In this document: one piece after another, positions 1-8,201 of the stretch
How the letters are laid out: the number at the start of each line of letters is the position of its first letter
Numbering within the stretch: the stretch's first letter is position 1
Origin: Saprospiraceae bacterium
Lineage (GTDB): Bacteria; Bacteroidota; Bacteroidia; Chitinophagales; Saprospiraceae
Assembly: GCA_013214355.1 (NCBI GenBank)
Contig: JABSSL010000004.1
Coordinates: 124,001 to 188,000, forward strand
Direction: 5' to 3'
DNA length: 64,000 bases
The notes under the pieces: model-generated
What the model was told of the DNA's origin: nothing
The model's database searches: none
The model's input: only the letters and a program-made list of their open reading frames with translations
Program-made: the position numbers and the translations under genes

Positions 1-827
1 AACTTCTGATGCCATGCCGGAGAGAAAAAGATGATCGTAGAGGTGATCATGATCAGTGGAAACATACCAATCCTAGGGAAAAGAATAGAAGTGAGTATGT
101 GAAAGACCAAAACTGCAATATAGGCTAAGGCTCTAGTTTTCTTGATCCATAAGAATAGCCAGATGCTTAGATCGTACACACAACCGGCCCAGCTGAATAG
201 GAAAGCCGTTTCTTTATAATGCATCCACGGGCCTAGGATCGGTAACTCATATTTGCCGGGTAACCAAGTAGCCATGGGCTGAGCTTTAAAGAGCCAATCT
301 GGATTTACCTTTGCTAGGCCAGCAAAGAAATAGACAATGGAAAGTTGAACTTTAAAAATAGCGATATGCCAATTGGCACAGGTAGCTGATTTGATCCTGG
401 GGAAAAGTAGCACATCGATTGCATACCAACGATTTGCGGGTACGAGCGTCAACCAGAAGGTAAGTACAGTAACTAAGTAGTAATGATTGAGATAATAGGT
501 CTTATCCAGTAGCTCAACATAGGTGAACAGAAGGAGAAAAAGAAGGGTGCTGAACCGATACAAGAACCCCAATATGATTCCTAGTGAGCTAAAGATTAGC
601 AGCGCGAAGATCCAATACATGCCCTCGTCACCCAATGGCTTTAGCCAGGAAAAGAAGCTAAAATGATAGCTTGGATCTATATACAACTCTTTGATCCAAC
701 CTTTTTGCCAGGTTCTAAGCGTACTATATAGCAATAGGCTACCAAAGACTAGTCGGAAGATGACTAGTGGTGCGATGGAAACAGATTTGAAAAGAAAGTT
801 GTCTAGCTTATATAGTGCACTGGGCAT
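1..827 (-). CDS. HTTM-domain membrane protein, C-terminus cut by window edge
   Basis: An open reading frame starts with ATG at 827 and runs leftward off the window without a stop, giving about 275 residues. It is rich in hydrophobic helices. It contains the tract KTYYLNHYYLVTVLTFWLTL at about residues 100-120 and a later stretch with HILTSILFPRIGMFP. Both resemble the HTTM (vitamin-K-dependent gamma-carboxylase-like) membrane family, in which an NHYY-type motif is typical. It lies downstream of an imelysin-like lipoprotein and a DUF4856 lipoprotein on the same strand, a neighbourhood I recall from other Bacteroidota. A terminator-like hairpin (842-870) separates it from the imelysin gene, so its expression may be reduced relative to the first two genes. 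Whether it carboxylates anything is unknown. Family call fairly sure, function not. Confidence 0.75.
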   Translation of the reverse strand, partial: MPSALYKLDNFLFKSVSIAPLVIFRLVFGSLLLYSTLRTWQKGWIKELYIDPSYHFSFFSWLKPLGDEGMYWIFALLIFSSLGIILGFLYRFSTLLFLLLFTYVELLDKTYYLNHYYLVTVLTFWLTLVPANRWYAIDVLLFPRIKSATCANWHIAIFKVQLSIVYFFAGLAKVNPDWLFKAQPMATWLPGKYELPILGPWMHYKETAFLFSWAGCVYDLSIWLFLWIKKTRALAYIAVLVFHILTSILFPRIGMFPLIMITSTIIFFSPAWHQK

Positions 828-841
828 ATCAAAAACAGCAG

Positions 842-870
842 AAAAGGCACTACCAGAAGTGGTGCCTTTT
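842..870 (-). terminator. Hairpin terminator after the imelysin-like gene
   Basis: The arms AAAAGGCAC (842-850) and GTGCCTTTT (862-870) pair perfectly, and the transcript read leftward ends its stem in TTTT. The hairpin sits 31 bases past the stop of the imelysin-like gene and 15 bases before the start of the HTTM gene. It may therefore act as a partial intra-operon terminator. Confidence 0.6.
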
Positions 871-901
871 CATAGATTATTGTCATTTGGCGCTATCAGG
901 A

Positions 902-2026
902 CTAATCACCGTCGTTAGCCCCGTCAGCATCTTGTACGTTTAGTACCGGAAAGAGATCCGATTTGTATAAGGTTACTAAGGCTTGAATTTCGTCATAAAG
1001 TGATTCATCACCAGAAATCGAATTTCGACTGGCAATCAGGCTATAGATAGCATTAAACTGAGCCTTAATGTCCTCATTGATGGAGGACTGCTCTCTGGCT
1101 ATCAAGAGGTCATCATACCCTTGGCCATTGGTTTCTTTCGAAGTATTGCCAAGGTAGAGATCTTCCATTTCTTCTATTGCCGCTTTCAACAGGGCTAAGG
1201 TGAAATTCTCGTTTCCCTCAAACAGAGATTGATAATAGCCTTCAACCTTTGTAGCATCAGCAGGGATTGGCGAGTCATTGGGCCCTAGTCGGCCGATCGG
1301 GATTCCAACCTTATTCTCCCGAATATGATCTTCATAGTAGATCAAGCTTTCATTTAACTGCACACTGATAGAGCTACCCAATTGCGTACCTCCATTATTG
1401 ATGAAGTTGGACTGCAGGCTCCCGCTCCAACTGCTAACGAGTCGATCCGCCCGTTCTTGCATGTCATCAACTAAAGCTCCTAAGAATGCTAAACGCTTGG
1501 CATCCTCATTGAAGTAGGATAAAACATCAGCTGGGCCATAGAGCATGTAGTCAAGAGCGGGGAAGCCATTCGCTCGTTCTTGGGCAGTGGTGCTAAAATT
1601 ATAAGATTCTGTTTCAATCAGATCCTCTAAGACGGAGACCTCAATGGGAAACAAATTGGACGTACCGACTAGGGACTGATTGATAGTGGCAAAGTAGTTA
1701 TGCACGGCAGCGGCCTGGTAGGCCAGATAGGCCTCCTGGTAAGCTGATCTTAAGTTAGCCAAGGTCGATTCACCTTTGGTCGCGGTGAAAGCATCTACAG
1801 CTGTACCCAAATTGCTGAGCCTACTTTGATAGGTCACCATGGTCGGGAGAATAACCTCATTCATCTGATTGGTCAAATGATCGGTATAATCTGTCTCTGT
1901 TGGGCCTTCGTCATCTTCCGACGACTTATCTTGACAAGCCGTGCAGAGGATGGTGAGGCTGAAAAATGCCACTAGTGTTTGAAAAAGAATTCGATTATTG
2001 ATGTTGATGTGTATTCGATTACTCAT
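902..2026 (-). CDS. Imelysin-family lipoprotein
   Basis: The 374-residue protein has a lipoprotein signal (hydrophobic stretch ending LTILCTAC, then an acidic linker), so it is probably anchored in a periplasm-facing or outer-membrane leaflet. The mature part is helical. It has the imelysin-type segment FPIEVSVLEDLIE followed by NGFPALDYMLYG. In the peptidase-like imelysins this second site is GxHxxE; here His is Pro and Glu is Asp, as I recall for the lipoprotein branch of the family. Metal-dependent proteolysis is therefore unlikely, and an iron-uptake-linked binding role is the usual inference. The gene follows DUF4856 with a gap of about 20 bases, so the two are probably co-transcribed. 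Confidence 0.85.
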   Translation of the reverse strand: MSNRIHININNRILFQTLVAFFSLTILCTACQDKSSEDDEGPTETDYTDHLTNQMNEVILPTMVTYQSRLSNLGTAVDAFTATKGESTLANLRSAYQEAYLAYQAAAVHNYFATINQSLVGTSNLFPIEVSVLEDLIETESYNFSTTAQERANGFPALDYMLYGPADVLSYFNEDAKRLAFLGALVDDMQERADRLVSSWSGSLQSNFINNGGTQLGSSISVQLNESLIYYEDHIRENKVGIPIGRLGPNDSPIPADATKVEGYYQSLFEGNENFTLALLKAAIEEMEDLYLGNTSKETNGQGYDDLLIAREQSSINEDIKAQFNAIYSLIASRNSISGDESLYDEIQALVTLYKSDLFPVLNVQDADGANDGD

Positions 2027-2047
2027 GTGTACTGGCCTTATATGATG

Positions 2048-3358
2048 TTAGAAAGGAATTGCGCCAAATCCAGGATAGGCAAGGTCAAGAAGATCTTTGG
2101 CCTTTTCCATTTGATCGTCAGTTACCTCCCAAAGATTAATATCGTATACTCCACTCAGGGAAGAATCAGAACCTGACCAACCCAGGGCAATCAAGACATC
2201 ATGGACTTGAGTGGCTGAAATTCTTCCTTCGGAGTTGAAAGAAAGGGAATAGATGAAAGCCAAGGCTTCCGAAAGGTGGTGAAGTTTATCCTCATCCGTA
2301 ATATCTGCGATTGCAGCATTCAGGTAATGGTAGGCCGCCGCTGCAATCCCAAGTTCTGTGTATAGCTTGACATCTTTTCGCGCAGCTTCGTAATAAGCTT
2401 CATTGGTCGTTTCATCGCCTGGGCCAAAGCCTTCCCCTGCTTTCAAAACTGCACGCCCGAAGATGAAAGCATCCATGAGCTTTTTCGCTAGATTGATGCC
2501 ATATACGCCTTCAGTCTCGTCACTGAAATCAAAGGTATAGTTGGCAATAAACTGTCCATCTCCATTGGAGCTGTTGGATGGATTCGGATAACTGGCTGGA
2601 TCAGCACCTAAATAACCAAAAACTTCATCCCAGCGGTGTTGTCTATCAGTTCCTGAAGTAGCATAATCAGCACCGGCTGCGGACTCATTGTTTCCTTTAC
2701 TGTTTTCAGCACCGGCTTGAGAAGGACGCAGATAGTCATCTACCATCTGATCATACATCATCGCTCCATATAAGCCTTTTTCGAGCAACTGAATGAATTC
2801 CAAACCATTTGCATTCACGTGGCGTTTCTTACTACCCGTAGTGATCATACCGGCTACCCCATTGCTGGCTGTAGTGGTATAGTTCGCTTGGGTAGAAGTA
2901 GTGAATTTTTCTGCCAGATCAGCAAAGGCATCAGCTACTGAAGTGTTGCCATTGTCAAAGTTCAACTCATCAATTTTAGTTCGGATGTCAGAATTTCCTT
3001 GTGCATCAGCACTTTGGAATTGATCTCGATTTTCATTGGATAAAGCGGCCTTTAAATCCCAGAAAATAGGTTCATTTCTAGAGGAGTCAACAATTTCTTT
3101 TAATTGAGCGAGTCTTCTTTTTTGTCCATTGTAAGCGCCGGGGGCAAAATCTCCAGTGATGTCATAGGAGCTAGGAATAACGAAGTTGCCAAGATCAACT
3201 TCCCCCAATTCGTCAATAGAACTGGCTAAGAAGCTTGGGTCAGGGCCTGAAGGGACTTCATCGTCATCCTTCTGGCAGGCGGAGCATACAACTAGAGCCA
3301 AGGATGTAAGCATCGCCAGCTTGAAAGTTGTTAGTTTATTCATATTTATTCTTTTCAT
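2048..3358 (-). CDS. DUF4856 domain lipoprotein
   Basis: The 436-residue protein has a signal peptide with a lipobox-like LVVCSAC. The N-terminal part contains PSSYDITGDFAPGAYNGQKRRLAQL, the recognisable opening of DUF4856. The rest is helical, with a conserved-looking region around HRWDEVFGYLGADPASYP. The function of DUF4856 is unknown; members commonly sit beside imelysin and HTTM genes, as here, and are suspected of iron- or metal-related roles. The start is placed at MKRINMNKL; the internal Met six codons later would also fit the signal peptide. It is the first sizeable gene of the leftward cluster. The leader upstream has a promoter, a short palindrome and a terminator-like hairpin. Confidence 0.8.
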   Translation of the reverse strand: MKRINMNKLTTFKLAMLTSLALVVCSACQKDDDEVPSGPDPSFLASSIDELGEVDLGNFVIPSSYDITGDFAPGAYNGQKRRLAQLKEIVDSSRNEPIFWDLKAALSNENRDQFQSADAQGNSDIRTKIDELNFDNGNTSVADAFADLAEKFTTSTQANYTTTASNGVAGMITTGSKKRHVNANGLEFIQLLEKGLYGAMMYDQMVDDYLRPSQAGAENSKGNNESAAGADYATSGTDRQHRWDEVFGYLGADPASYPNPSNSSNGDGQFIANYTFDFSDETEGVYGINLAKKLMDAFIFGRAVLKAGEGFGPGDETTNEAYYEAARKDVKLYTELGIAAAAYHYLNAAIADITDEDKLHHLSEALAFIYSLSFNSEGRISATQVHDVLIALGWSGSDSSLSGVYDINLWEVTDDQMEKAKDLLDLAYPGFGAIPF

Positions 3359-3425
3359 TAAGTTTCTGTTCAGTCAGGTTTTATTTGGTAGGGAAGGAAT
3401 AGGCCATTAGATTTTACTAGAAATA

Positions 3426-3451
3426 AAAGCTCTGCCTTTCAGCAGAGCTTT
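3426..3451 (-). terminator. Terminator-like hairpin in the leader of the DUF4856 operon
   Basis: The 10-bp arms AAAGCTCTGC (3426-3435) and GCAGAGCTTT (3442-3451) pair perfectly. Read leftward the stem is followed by TTATTTC, making an intrinsic-terminator shape. It lies between the predicted promoter (about 3550) and the DUF4856 start (3358), so it could attenuate the operon or end a small leader RNA. Confidence 0.6.
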
Positions 3452-3486
3452 AAAATGGAATCGAATATTTGTAATCACATCAATAA

Positions 3487-3537
3487 TCATTCTGTAAGTC
3501 TTTCGACTCGACTATTCTTATGCAACTTGGCGTTCAT
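3487..3537 (-). CDS. Possible 16-residue leader peptide
   Basis: ATG at 3537 opens a 16-codon frame, MNAKLHKNSRVERLTE, ending in TGA at 3487-3489. It starts only a few bases downstream of the expected transcription start of the promoter at 3548-3555 and stops about 35 bases before the hairpin at 3426-3451. The position fits a leader peptide. The residues do not show an obvious amino-acid bias, so it may be chance. No family recognised. Confidence 0.25.
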   Translation of the reverse strand: MNAKLHKNSRVERLTE

Positions 3538-3547
3538 AAGACCTTTT

Positions 3548-3585
3548 CAAAATTACTCTCAAGATAATTATGTAGATTAAGTCTA
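3548..3585 (-). promoter_or_regulatory. Promoter and candidate metal-responsive operator for the DUF4856/imelysin operon
   Basis: On the minus strand TAATTTTG (3548-3555) matches the Bacteroidota -7 consensus TAnnTTTG. About 18 bases upstream lies the near-palindrome TAGATTAAGTCTA (3573-3585), which overlaps the -33 region. An inverted TAGA/TCTA site here would suit a Fur- or DtxR-type repressor, but the regulator's identity is inference. Confidence 0.45.
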
Positions 3586-3615
3586 AATAAAATCTGAGGC
3601 AAATATAGGAGCTGA

Positions 3616-3718
3616 TTGGCAGCTAGCCAATACCGAAATGTTATTGATTAGGTACTGAATTTAGTGATGGCGAATACCTAACATTAGGTACAAGATTTTG
3701 GAGGTGTGAGTACCTAAT
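3616..3718. repeat. Cluster of short inverted repeats in a gene-free stretch
   Basis: The gene-free stretch 3359-3891 contains TTGGC-AGCTA-GCCAA (3616-3630). It also has three copies of a nonamer: ATTAGGTAC at 3647 and 3683, and its complement GTACCTAAT at 3710. They can pair into alternative hairpins. No coding sequence is seen here apart from the tiny leader ORF further left. Confidence 0.4.
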
Positions 3719-3891
3719 CGGGTTAGTAGCCAGTGACCCAATGCCGGAAGTATAAGACTGAAAAACAAAGGCCATCAGCAGGTAGTCTTGTTGGAAGAAC
3801 TATGCTGATGGCCAAGGATTAAACAGGGTACAGATAGTGTAAATAGGTAGCAGGAGTACCTAAACCCTTATATTGACATCTAAACTTATCC

Positions 3892-4395
3892 TTACAGGGT
3901 GATCTCCATATCTAGCAACTTAATCGATAGAGGGGTGGGATTAGCTATCACCTTCCCTTGTACTTCGAGTAGGAAGCCAGAGTAATACAACGGGAATAAG
4001 GGATCATTTTGGCCTAGGCCAGCTTCTTCTTCAGGGGAAGGGCATACTAATACACTTTGCCCTACGATCATTGAGGCTTTTCCCCTGGCCCCTATTTCCA
4101 GGTCTATATCGGGAGGTAACTGGCTGGGAGAAAAGGTGACTTCGGCTGTACCTCGATATTGCTGACCAATAGAGCTAGAGGACCTAAATCCTATTCTAAT
4201 CTTTCCATTTCCTCCGCTAGTGACGCCCATTTTTTGGACCCTGAGGTCAATCAGTTCAATTTGAAAATAATGACCACTGTCTTCCCAAGTGCGCGCATGT
4301 TTTTTGAACATCTTCTTGAAGTCCCACCCATCCTGGGCGGCTAGGGTACCACTACAACAGCAGAGAAGTATAATATATAGTAAAGCCTTTTTCAT
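3892..4395 (-). CDS. Secreted protein of unknown function
   Basis: The 167-residue protein begins with a clear cleavable signal peptide (MKKALLYIILLCCCSGTLAAQ). The mature part looks like a beta-rich domain, with strands such as GKIRIGFRSSSS and GTAEVTFSPSQ and two cysteines too few to indicate a motif. I do not recognise a family. It lies about 50 bases downstream of a T9SS-sorted protein on the same strand and may be co-transcribed with it, so a cell-surface or periplasmic role is likely. Confidence 0.7.
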   Translation of the reverse strand: MKKALLYIILLCCCSGTLAAQDGWDFKKMFKKHARTWEDSGHYFQIELIDLRVQKMGVTSGGNGKIRIGFRSSSSIGQQYRGTAEVTFSPSQLPPDIDLEIGARGKASMIVGQSVLVCPSPEEEAGLGQNDPLFPLYYSGFLLEVQGKVIANPTPLSIKLLDMEITL

Positions 4396-4443
4396 GGTCT
4401 TTGATTTAATGTTTGAAAATCTACTTGGTTTTGATCACAAAGC

Positions 4444-5814
4444 TTATTGAATCACGATCTTTTGTAAATGTTGGGTTTGTTGGTCTTGTGTGATACGTAG
4501 GAGGTACAGTCCAGGGACAGGAGGAGAATCGATGCTGCCTTCTTGTGCAGAGGCCCAAGACTGTTGCAGGACTCTTCTTCCCATCATATCGTAGAGTTCC
4601 ACCTGAAGATTAGTACTAGTACCTGTTAAGTCACAGAGGATGGGCATGCCACCCTGGTAGGGATTGGCCAATTGACAATTTTCAGGTAAGGCAACCTCTT
4701 GCAAGGCATTAACGACTTGCTCGGACCAGAAATAGGTGAAACGTTGGGTGAAATTTCTATTAATCCAAGTTTCCGAATCACTATCCCATCTTTCCATACC
4801 CAATTTTTCTTGGGTGATCCCGTTAGCGTCGATCGTCTGCTGGTATCTTAGGAAGTTGGTCCAATCATCAGCGCTGGCGTCCCACTGTTGAATTTGGGCA
4901 ATTTGAGTTTCGTTTTCTATGGTTAGTCCGCCTCTTAGATTATTGCGCCATTCATCGTTTTCCCATAATTGCATGATCTGACCAATGGGATTGCGCTGAT
5001 TGTTGTATAGGTACTGCGTCCGTTGAGTATTGACCCAGACTTCATTGTCCTGGTCCCAGGCTTGAAAGGAGGATCCGGTCCATTGACTGTCGGCATTGTA
5101 AGAAAAAGTCTGTATGAATACTTCTATCCATTCGTTGGTCGGCGTATCCCAGGCGCTAAGCGTTACTTTGCGAGTCACGCCGGAGGCCATATCGTAGTCC
5201 CAGTCTCTTTGTCGACTGTTTTTCCAAGCGTTATCTACCCATTTTTGCAGGGTTTGAGTCAACAAGTCTCCTTCCTCATTATAGGACTGCTGTTTTCTAC
5301 TTCTGTTTACCCATTCACCCTCCTGCATTTCTTGGAGGTTCACTTCTATCTCATTGTCATCTTCATCGAAAGTATAGATCCATTGACGATAGTCGGCAAG
5401 CACTCCTTCTTGCAGGGTTCGTCTCAGGTAATTGACCAGTAGGTCATTCTCAAACGTATAGTTGTCTTCTCGAATGGAAATCCATTCCCCTCCCATCAGT
5501 TCCCAGGCTTGGATTACAAACTGAGTCAAGTTGGGGCCATCATAGCTGGTGAGGTGTCTGCGGAAAGGTTCGAATTCACCATCATTATTCTTCCTGTGTA
5601 TGATCTTCTCCAATACTCTACCTTGCTCATCTTCTTCTATAAAGTAGATCCTTCGATCATTCTCAAAATCGTTGGTATTGTTGATGCCCTTACCTACATA
5701 GACCGAGTCTCTCTTGAAGACCGGGTCGCCCTGTGCAAATAGACTGCTACAACCGATCGTCAAAATGAGGGTTAGGCCTAAAAGGTAATACCTGCGAAGT
5801 AGTTGTCTTTTCAT
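4444..5814 (-). CDS. T9SS-sorted secreted protein with Trp-rich beta repeats
   Basis: The 456-residue protein has an N-terminal signal peptide (LTLILTIGCSSLFAQ). It has about eight imperfect repeats of roughly 35-45 residues, each pairing a W(D/E)...W segment with a Tyr/Asn turn (for example LQKWVDNAWKN and QLWENDEWRN). The C-terminal 75 residues form a type A T9SS sorting domain: VELYDMMGRRVLQ, then PGLYLLRI and a final KIVIQ. It is therefore probably exported through type IX secretion and displayed on the surface. The repeats resemble the YD-like beta repeats of many Bacteroidota surface proteins; the ligand is unknown. The start at 5814 gives a complete signal sequence. Confidence 0.85.
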   Translation of the reverse strand: MKRQLLRRYYLLGLTLILTIGCSSLFAQGDPVFKRDSVYVGKGINNTNDFENDRRIYFIEEDEQGRVLEKIIHRKNNDGEFEPFRRHLTSYDGPNLTQFVIQAWELMGGEWISIREDNYTFENDLLVNYLRRTLQEGVLADYRQWIYTFDEDDNEIEVNLQEMQEGEWVNRSRKQQSYNEEGDLLTQTLQKWVDNAWKNSRQRDWDYDMASGVTRKVTLSAWDTPTNEWIEVFIQTFSYNADSQWTGSSFQAWDQDNEVWVNTQRTQYLYNNQRNPIGQIMQLWENDEWRNNLRGGLTIENETQIAQIQQWDASADDWTNFLRYQQTIDANGITQEKLGMERWDSDSETWINRNFTQRFTYFWSEQVVNALQEVALPENCQLANPYQGGMPILCDLTGTSTNLQVELYDMMGRRVLQQSWASAQEGSIDSPPVPGLYLLRITQDQQTQHLQKIVIQ

Positions 5815-5871
5815 AAGGTTGAGTTATGTTTATTAATATTCAGCTCAATATCGAGAGATAATGGTTTCCAT

Positions 5872-5893
5872 TAATCACCCGATCGGGTGATTA
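5872..5893. promoter_or_regulatory. Perfect 22-bp palindrome between divergent genes
   Basis: The half site TAATCACCCGA is followed directly by its exact reverse complement, with no spacer. It lies 58 bases upstream of the T9SS protein start (5814, minus) and about 170 bases upstream of the rhomboid start (6061, plus). The lack of a loop or T-tract argues for a dimeric repressor site rather than a terminator. Confidence 0.5.
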
Positions 5894-6060
5894 TAGGCTG
5901 TAGTGGGCTATGGTAACTCCCTTTGACCCTAATTCGCTACAGACATCATGCCAGAGGGGCGGACTAGGCGATGGTAAGATGGCGTTGCACTGCACTCACT
6001 TGGTCGATTTGATTTGGACTCCCGTCAAAAGCTACTTACCTTCGAAGAAAATCTGAAACC

Positions 6061-6789
6061 ATGATTTTTCCTATCGGAGATGATAATGTGAAGGGCGGGC
6101 ACTATCCCTATTTTAGTTATGCCTTTATCGCATTCAATGTTCTTGCGTTTCTCTACGAATTATCCCTGAATGCTACTCCTGGTGCGCTTAATCAGTTCAT
6201 ATTCGATTATGGGGCTTTGCCTATTGAGATTCAAAACGGGGAGGATCTTCACACACTTTTCACCAGTATGTTTCTGCACGGGGGCTGGATGCACCTGATT
6301 GGTAATATGCTGTTCCTGTGGGTGTTTGCGGACAATATTGAGGCTACGATCGGATCATCGCGTTTCATCTTGTTTTATTTCCTGGGGGGGCTTGCAGCTC
6401 ATGCCTGCCACATCTATTTCAATATGTATAGTGAGGTGCCTACGGTAGGGGCAAGTGGAGCGATCTCAGCTGTGATGGGGGCTTATCTGGTCATGTTTCC
6501 TAGTTCTAGAGTGAAGGTCTTATTGCTCTTCTTTACCTTCCGAGTGCCGGCCTTAATCTTTTTAGGCATTTGGATTTGGCAGCAATGGATGGCAGGTTCT
6601 GCGGCCTTGGAGGTAGCTACAGCGGAGAATTCCGGTGTGGCTTATTGGGCACATATAGGAGGATTTGTTTTCGGCGTAATTGCTGGTTTCTATTACCGAA
6701 CCAAATTCAGCATGCCGGCTTTAGATGGTAAGCGGAGAAGCCCGGATCGCCCAGCGCCTACTTATCCAAGAAATGATGAGTTTGTGTAA
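6061..6789 (+). CDS. Rhomboid-family intramembrane serine protease
   Basis: The 242-residue protein has about six membrane helices. It carries the rhomboid signatures: HGGWMHLIGNMLFLWVF (about residues 73-89), the nucleophile motif GASG with Ser132, and the partner His198 in YWAHIGGF. Catalytic residues are therefore intact, and the enzyme should cleave membrane-spanning substrates in the inner membrane. Length is normal for a minimal bacterial rhomboid; the C-terminal 30 residues are a charged cytoplasmic tail. A DinB-like gene follows 23 bases after the stop on the same strand and may be co-expressed. A weak -7-like TACCTTCG lies just upstream of the start. Confidence 0.92.
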   Translation: MIFPIGDDNVKGGHYPYFSYAFIAFNVLAFLYELSLNATPGALNQFIFDYGALPIEIQNGEDLHTLFTSMFLHGGWMHLIGNMLFLWVFADNIEATIGSSRFILFYFLGGLAAHACHIYFNMYSEVPTVGASGAISAVMGAYLVMFPSSRVKVLLLFFTFRVPALIFLGIWIWQQWMAGSAALEVATAENSGVAYWAHIGGFVFGVIAGFYYRTKFSMPALDGKRRSPDRPAPTYPRNDEFV

Positions 6790-6812
6790 GCTTGATCAAC
6801 TAAGACTGAACC

Positions 6813-7367
6813 ATGAAAACTAAGATTGATAAGTGGGTGGCGGATCTGGAAACCAATACCCAGCTTTTTAATCAGCATTTTGCTGGCCTTTCCCCCGAAG
6901 ATCTCAATTGGAAGCCTGATCCTGAAACCTGGAGCATTGCTCAAAATATTGACCATCTTATTACGATCAATAGTACGTACTTTCCTGTTTTAGATGAAAT
7001 CTTGATGGGACGCTATACTGCGCCATGGTTAGGGAAAATTGGATTTGTCTCCCGTTTTATCGGCAATGTGATTTATAATGCTAGCCTTCCTGATCGCAGT
7101 AAGAAAATGAAAACCTTTCCTGTCTGGGAGCCGTCTGAGAGTGATATAGATGGGATGATCTTACAACGCTTTGGAGATCATCAACAAAAAATGGCAGACT
7201 ACATTAGAAAGGCTGCGCCTGCTGTGGAACGGGGATTAGTCATTAGCTCTCCTGCTCAAGCAAGTTTAGTCTACAAATTGGAGCGAGCCTTTGATATTAT
7301 CGTGGTTCATGAACAACGTCACTTGGAGCAAGCGAAGGAGGTACAGTTAGCTAGACAGGCTGGCTAG
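6813..7367 (+). CDS. DinB-like superfamily protein
   Basis: The 184-residue protein has the DinB_2 four-helix-bundle pattern: PEDLNWKPDPETWSIAQNIDHLI near residues 28-50, and the C-terminal HEQRHLEQAKEV with the paired histidines expected to bind a divalent metal together with the His of NIDHL. Family members include thiol-dependent and metal-dependent transferases or hydrolases as well as proteins of unknown role; no specific substrate can be read from the sequence. It lies 23 bases after the rhomboid gene and is probably transcribed with it. Confidence 0.82.
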   Translation: MKTKIDKWVADLETNTQLFNQHFAGLSPEDLNWKPDPETWSIAQNIDHLITINSTYFPVLDEILMGRYTAPWLGKIGFVSRFIGNVIYNASLPDRSKKMKTFPVWEPSESDIDGMILQRFGDHQQKMADYIRKAAPAVERGLVISSPAQASLVYKLERAFDIIVVHEQRHLEQAKEVQLARQAG

Positions 7368-7379
7368 GACAAGTGGGCA

Positions 7380-7497
7380 AACCCTGGCAGTAAATTCCGC
7401 TTCCCGCTTTCACCCTTCCACCTTTGCAAAGTGGGAAATCGGAAATGGGAAATTGGAAAACTTTGGCAGTGAATTCCGCCTTCAGATTTGGCAAACT
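7380..7497. repeat. Intergenic short-word repeat (GGAAATCGGAAAT type)
   Basis: The gap between the convergent genes 7367 and 7501 has two near-copies of TGGCAGTRAATTCCGC (about 7384 and 7464). Between them is a purine-rich run of GGAAAT words (GGGAAATCGGAAATGGGAAA) facing pyrimidine-rich TTCCCGCTTTCACCCTTCC, so an imperfect hairpin can form. The words resemble those at 34782-34840. Confidence 0.45.
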
Positions 7498-7500
7498 TCC

Positions 7501-8040
7501 CTATAGCTCTTTAATCCACTCCAAAGCACGGAAAGAGTGGGGCTGAGTAAAGTATTTGTCAAGATAGTCCGCCAATAGGGTAGCAGAAAGATAATGTCGG
7601 TTTTTCAAAACGTCTTCTTTCATGCCGCTTAGTTGTAATCTTGCTTGCTTCTCTCCCCAGTAGATAGCAGCGTCCATATCAACATGCACCTCCCCTAAGT
7701 TCCCTTTCACGATCGGATGATACACCTCTCCTTGCAAGTTTTCCCAACTCACTTGGAGATAAGCCCCTAGATCTTCGAAATGCTTCGGGGTCAGGGCTAG
7801 TACTTGTTCTGAGGTATCTCGGTAGGCTCCCCAATGCATACGTTTCTTATGCAAAGTATATCCAGATAGGACATAGGAACTAGTGATTTTTTCGGTGTCC
7901 TTAGATCTAGTAGTTTGAACGATGGTGAGTGTCAATGAATGCTGGTGATGATCATTGGAATGTTCCATGAGATTTTCTTTTGGGGTAGAGCACTGCCAGA
8001 AACTGGCTAGCAGTACGCCTAGGTATAGCAGTTTAGCCAT
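7501..8040 (-). CDS. Exported or lipoprotein-like protein of unknown function
   Basis: The 179-residue protein starts with a short hydrophobic segment (MAKLLYLGVLLASFWQCS) that could be a signal peptide with an imperfect lipobox. A His-rich patch follows (HSNDHHQHS, about residues 27-35), then a mixed alpha/beta domain with no motif I recognise. The His patch just after the lipidation site could bind metal, but this is inference. It converges with the DinB-like gene and diverges from the PadR gene. Confidence 0.65.
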   Translation of the reverse strand: MAKLLYLGVLLASFWQCSTPKENLMEHSNDHHQHSLTLTIVQTTRSKDTEKITSSYVLSGYTLHKKRMHWGAYRDTSEQVLALTPKHFEDLGAYLQVSWENLQGEVYHPIVKGNLGEVHVDMDAAIYWGEKQARLQLSGMKEDVLKNRHYLSATLLADYLDKYFTQPHSFRALEWIKEL

Positions 8041-8137
8041 TTTTTTTGCGACAAATGTGTGGGTTGACTCGTCTTTTTGCCATTAATATGAAGTGAAAGT
8101 AGGGGAGAGGGTAGTGAAATGGCATCCTTGTAAATAG

Positions 8138-8194
8138 GTATACTACATTTAGGAATTTTATTATCTTTGCCTATGTATACTACAATTAGGAATA
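8138..8194 (+). promoter_or_regulatory. padR promoter flanked by two direct-repeat operators
   Basis: TATCTTTG at 8162-8169 is an exact TAnnTTTG -7 box. The near-identical repeats GTATACTACATTTAGGAAT (8138) and GTATACTACAATTAGGAAT (8175) lie on either side, one over the -33 region and one over the expected start site. PadR-family proteins commonly repress their own operon, so these are likely autoregulatory sites. Confidence 0.65.
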
Positions 8195-8201
8195 ATATTC
8201 T

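Noticed and set aside
902-2026. Loss of the GxHxxE motif as damage to the imelysin gene
   Set aside because: The frame is intact, and a Pro/Asp version is, as I recall, normal for the lipoprotein branch.
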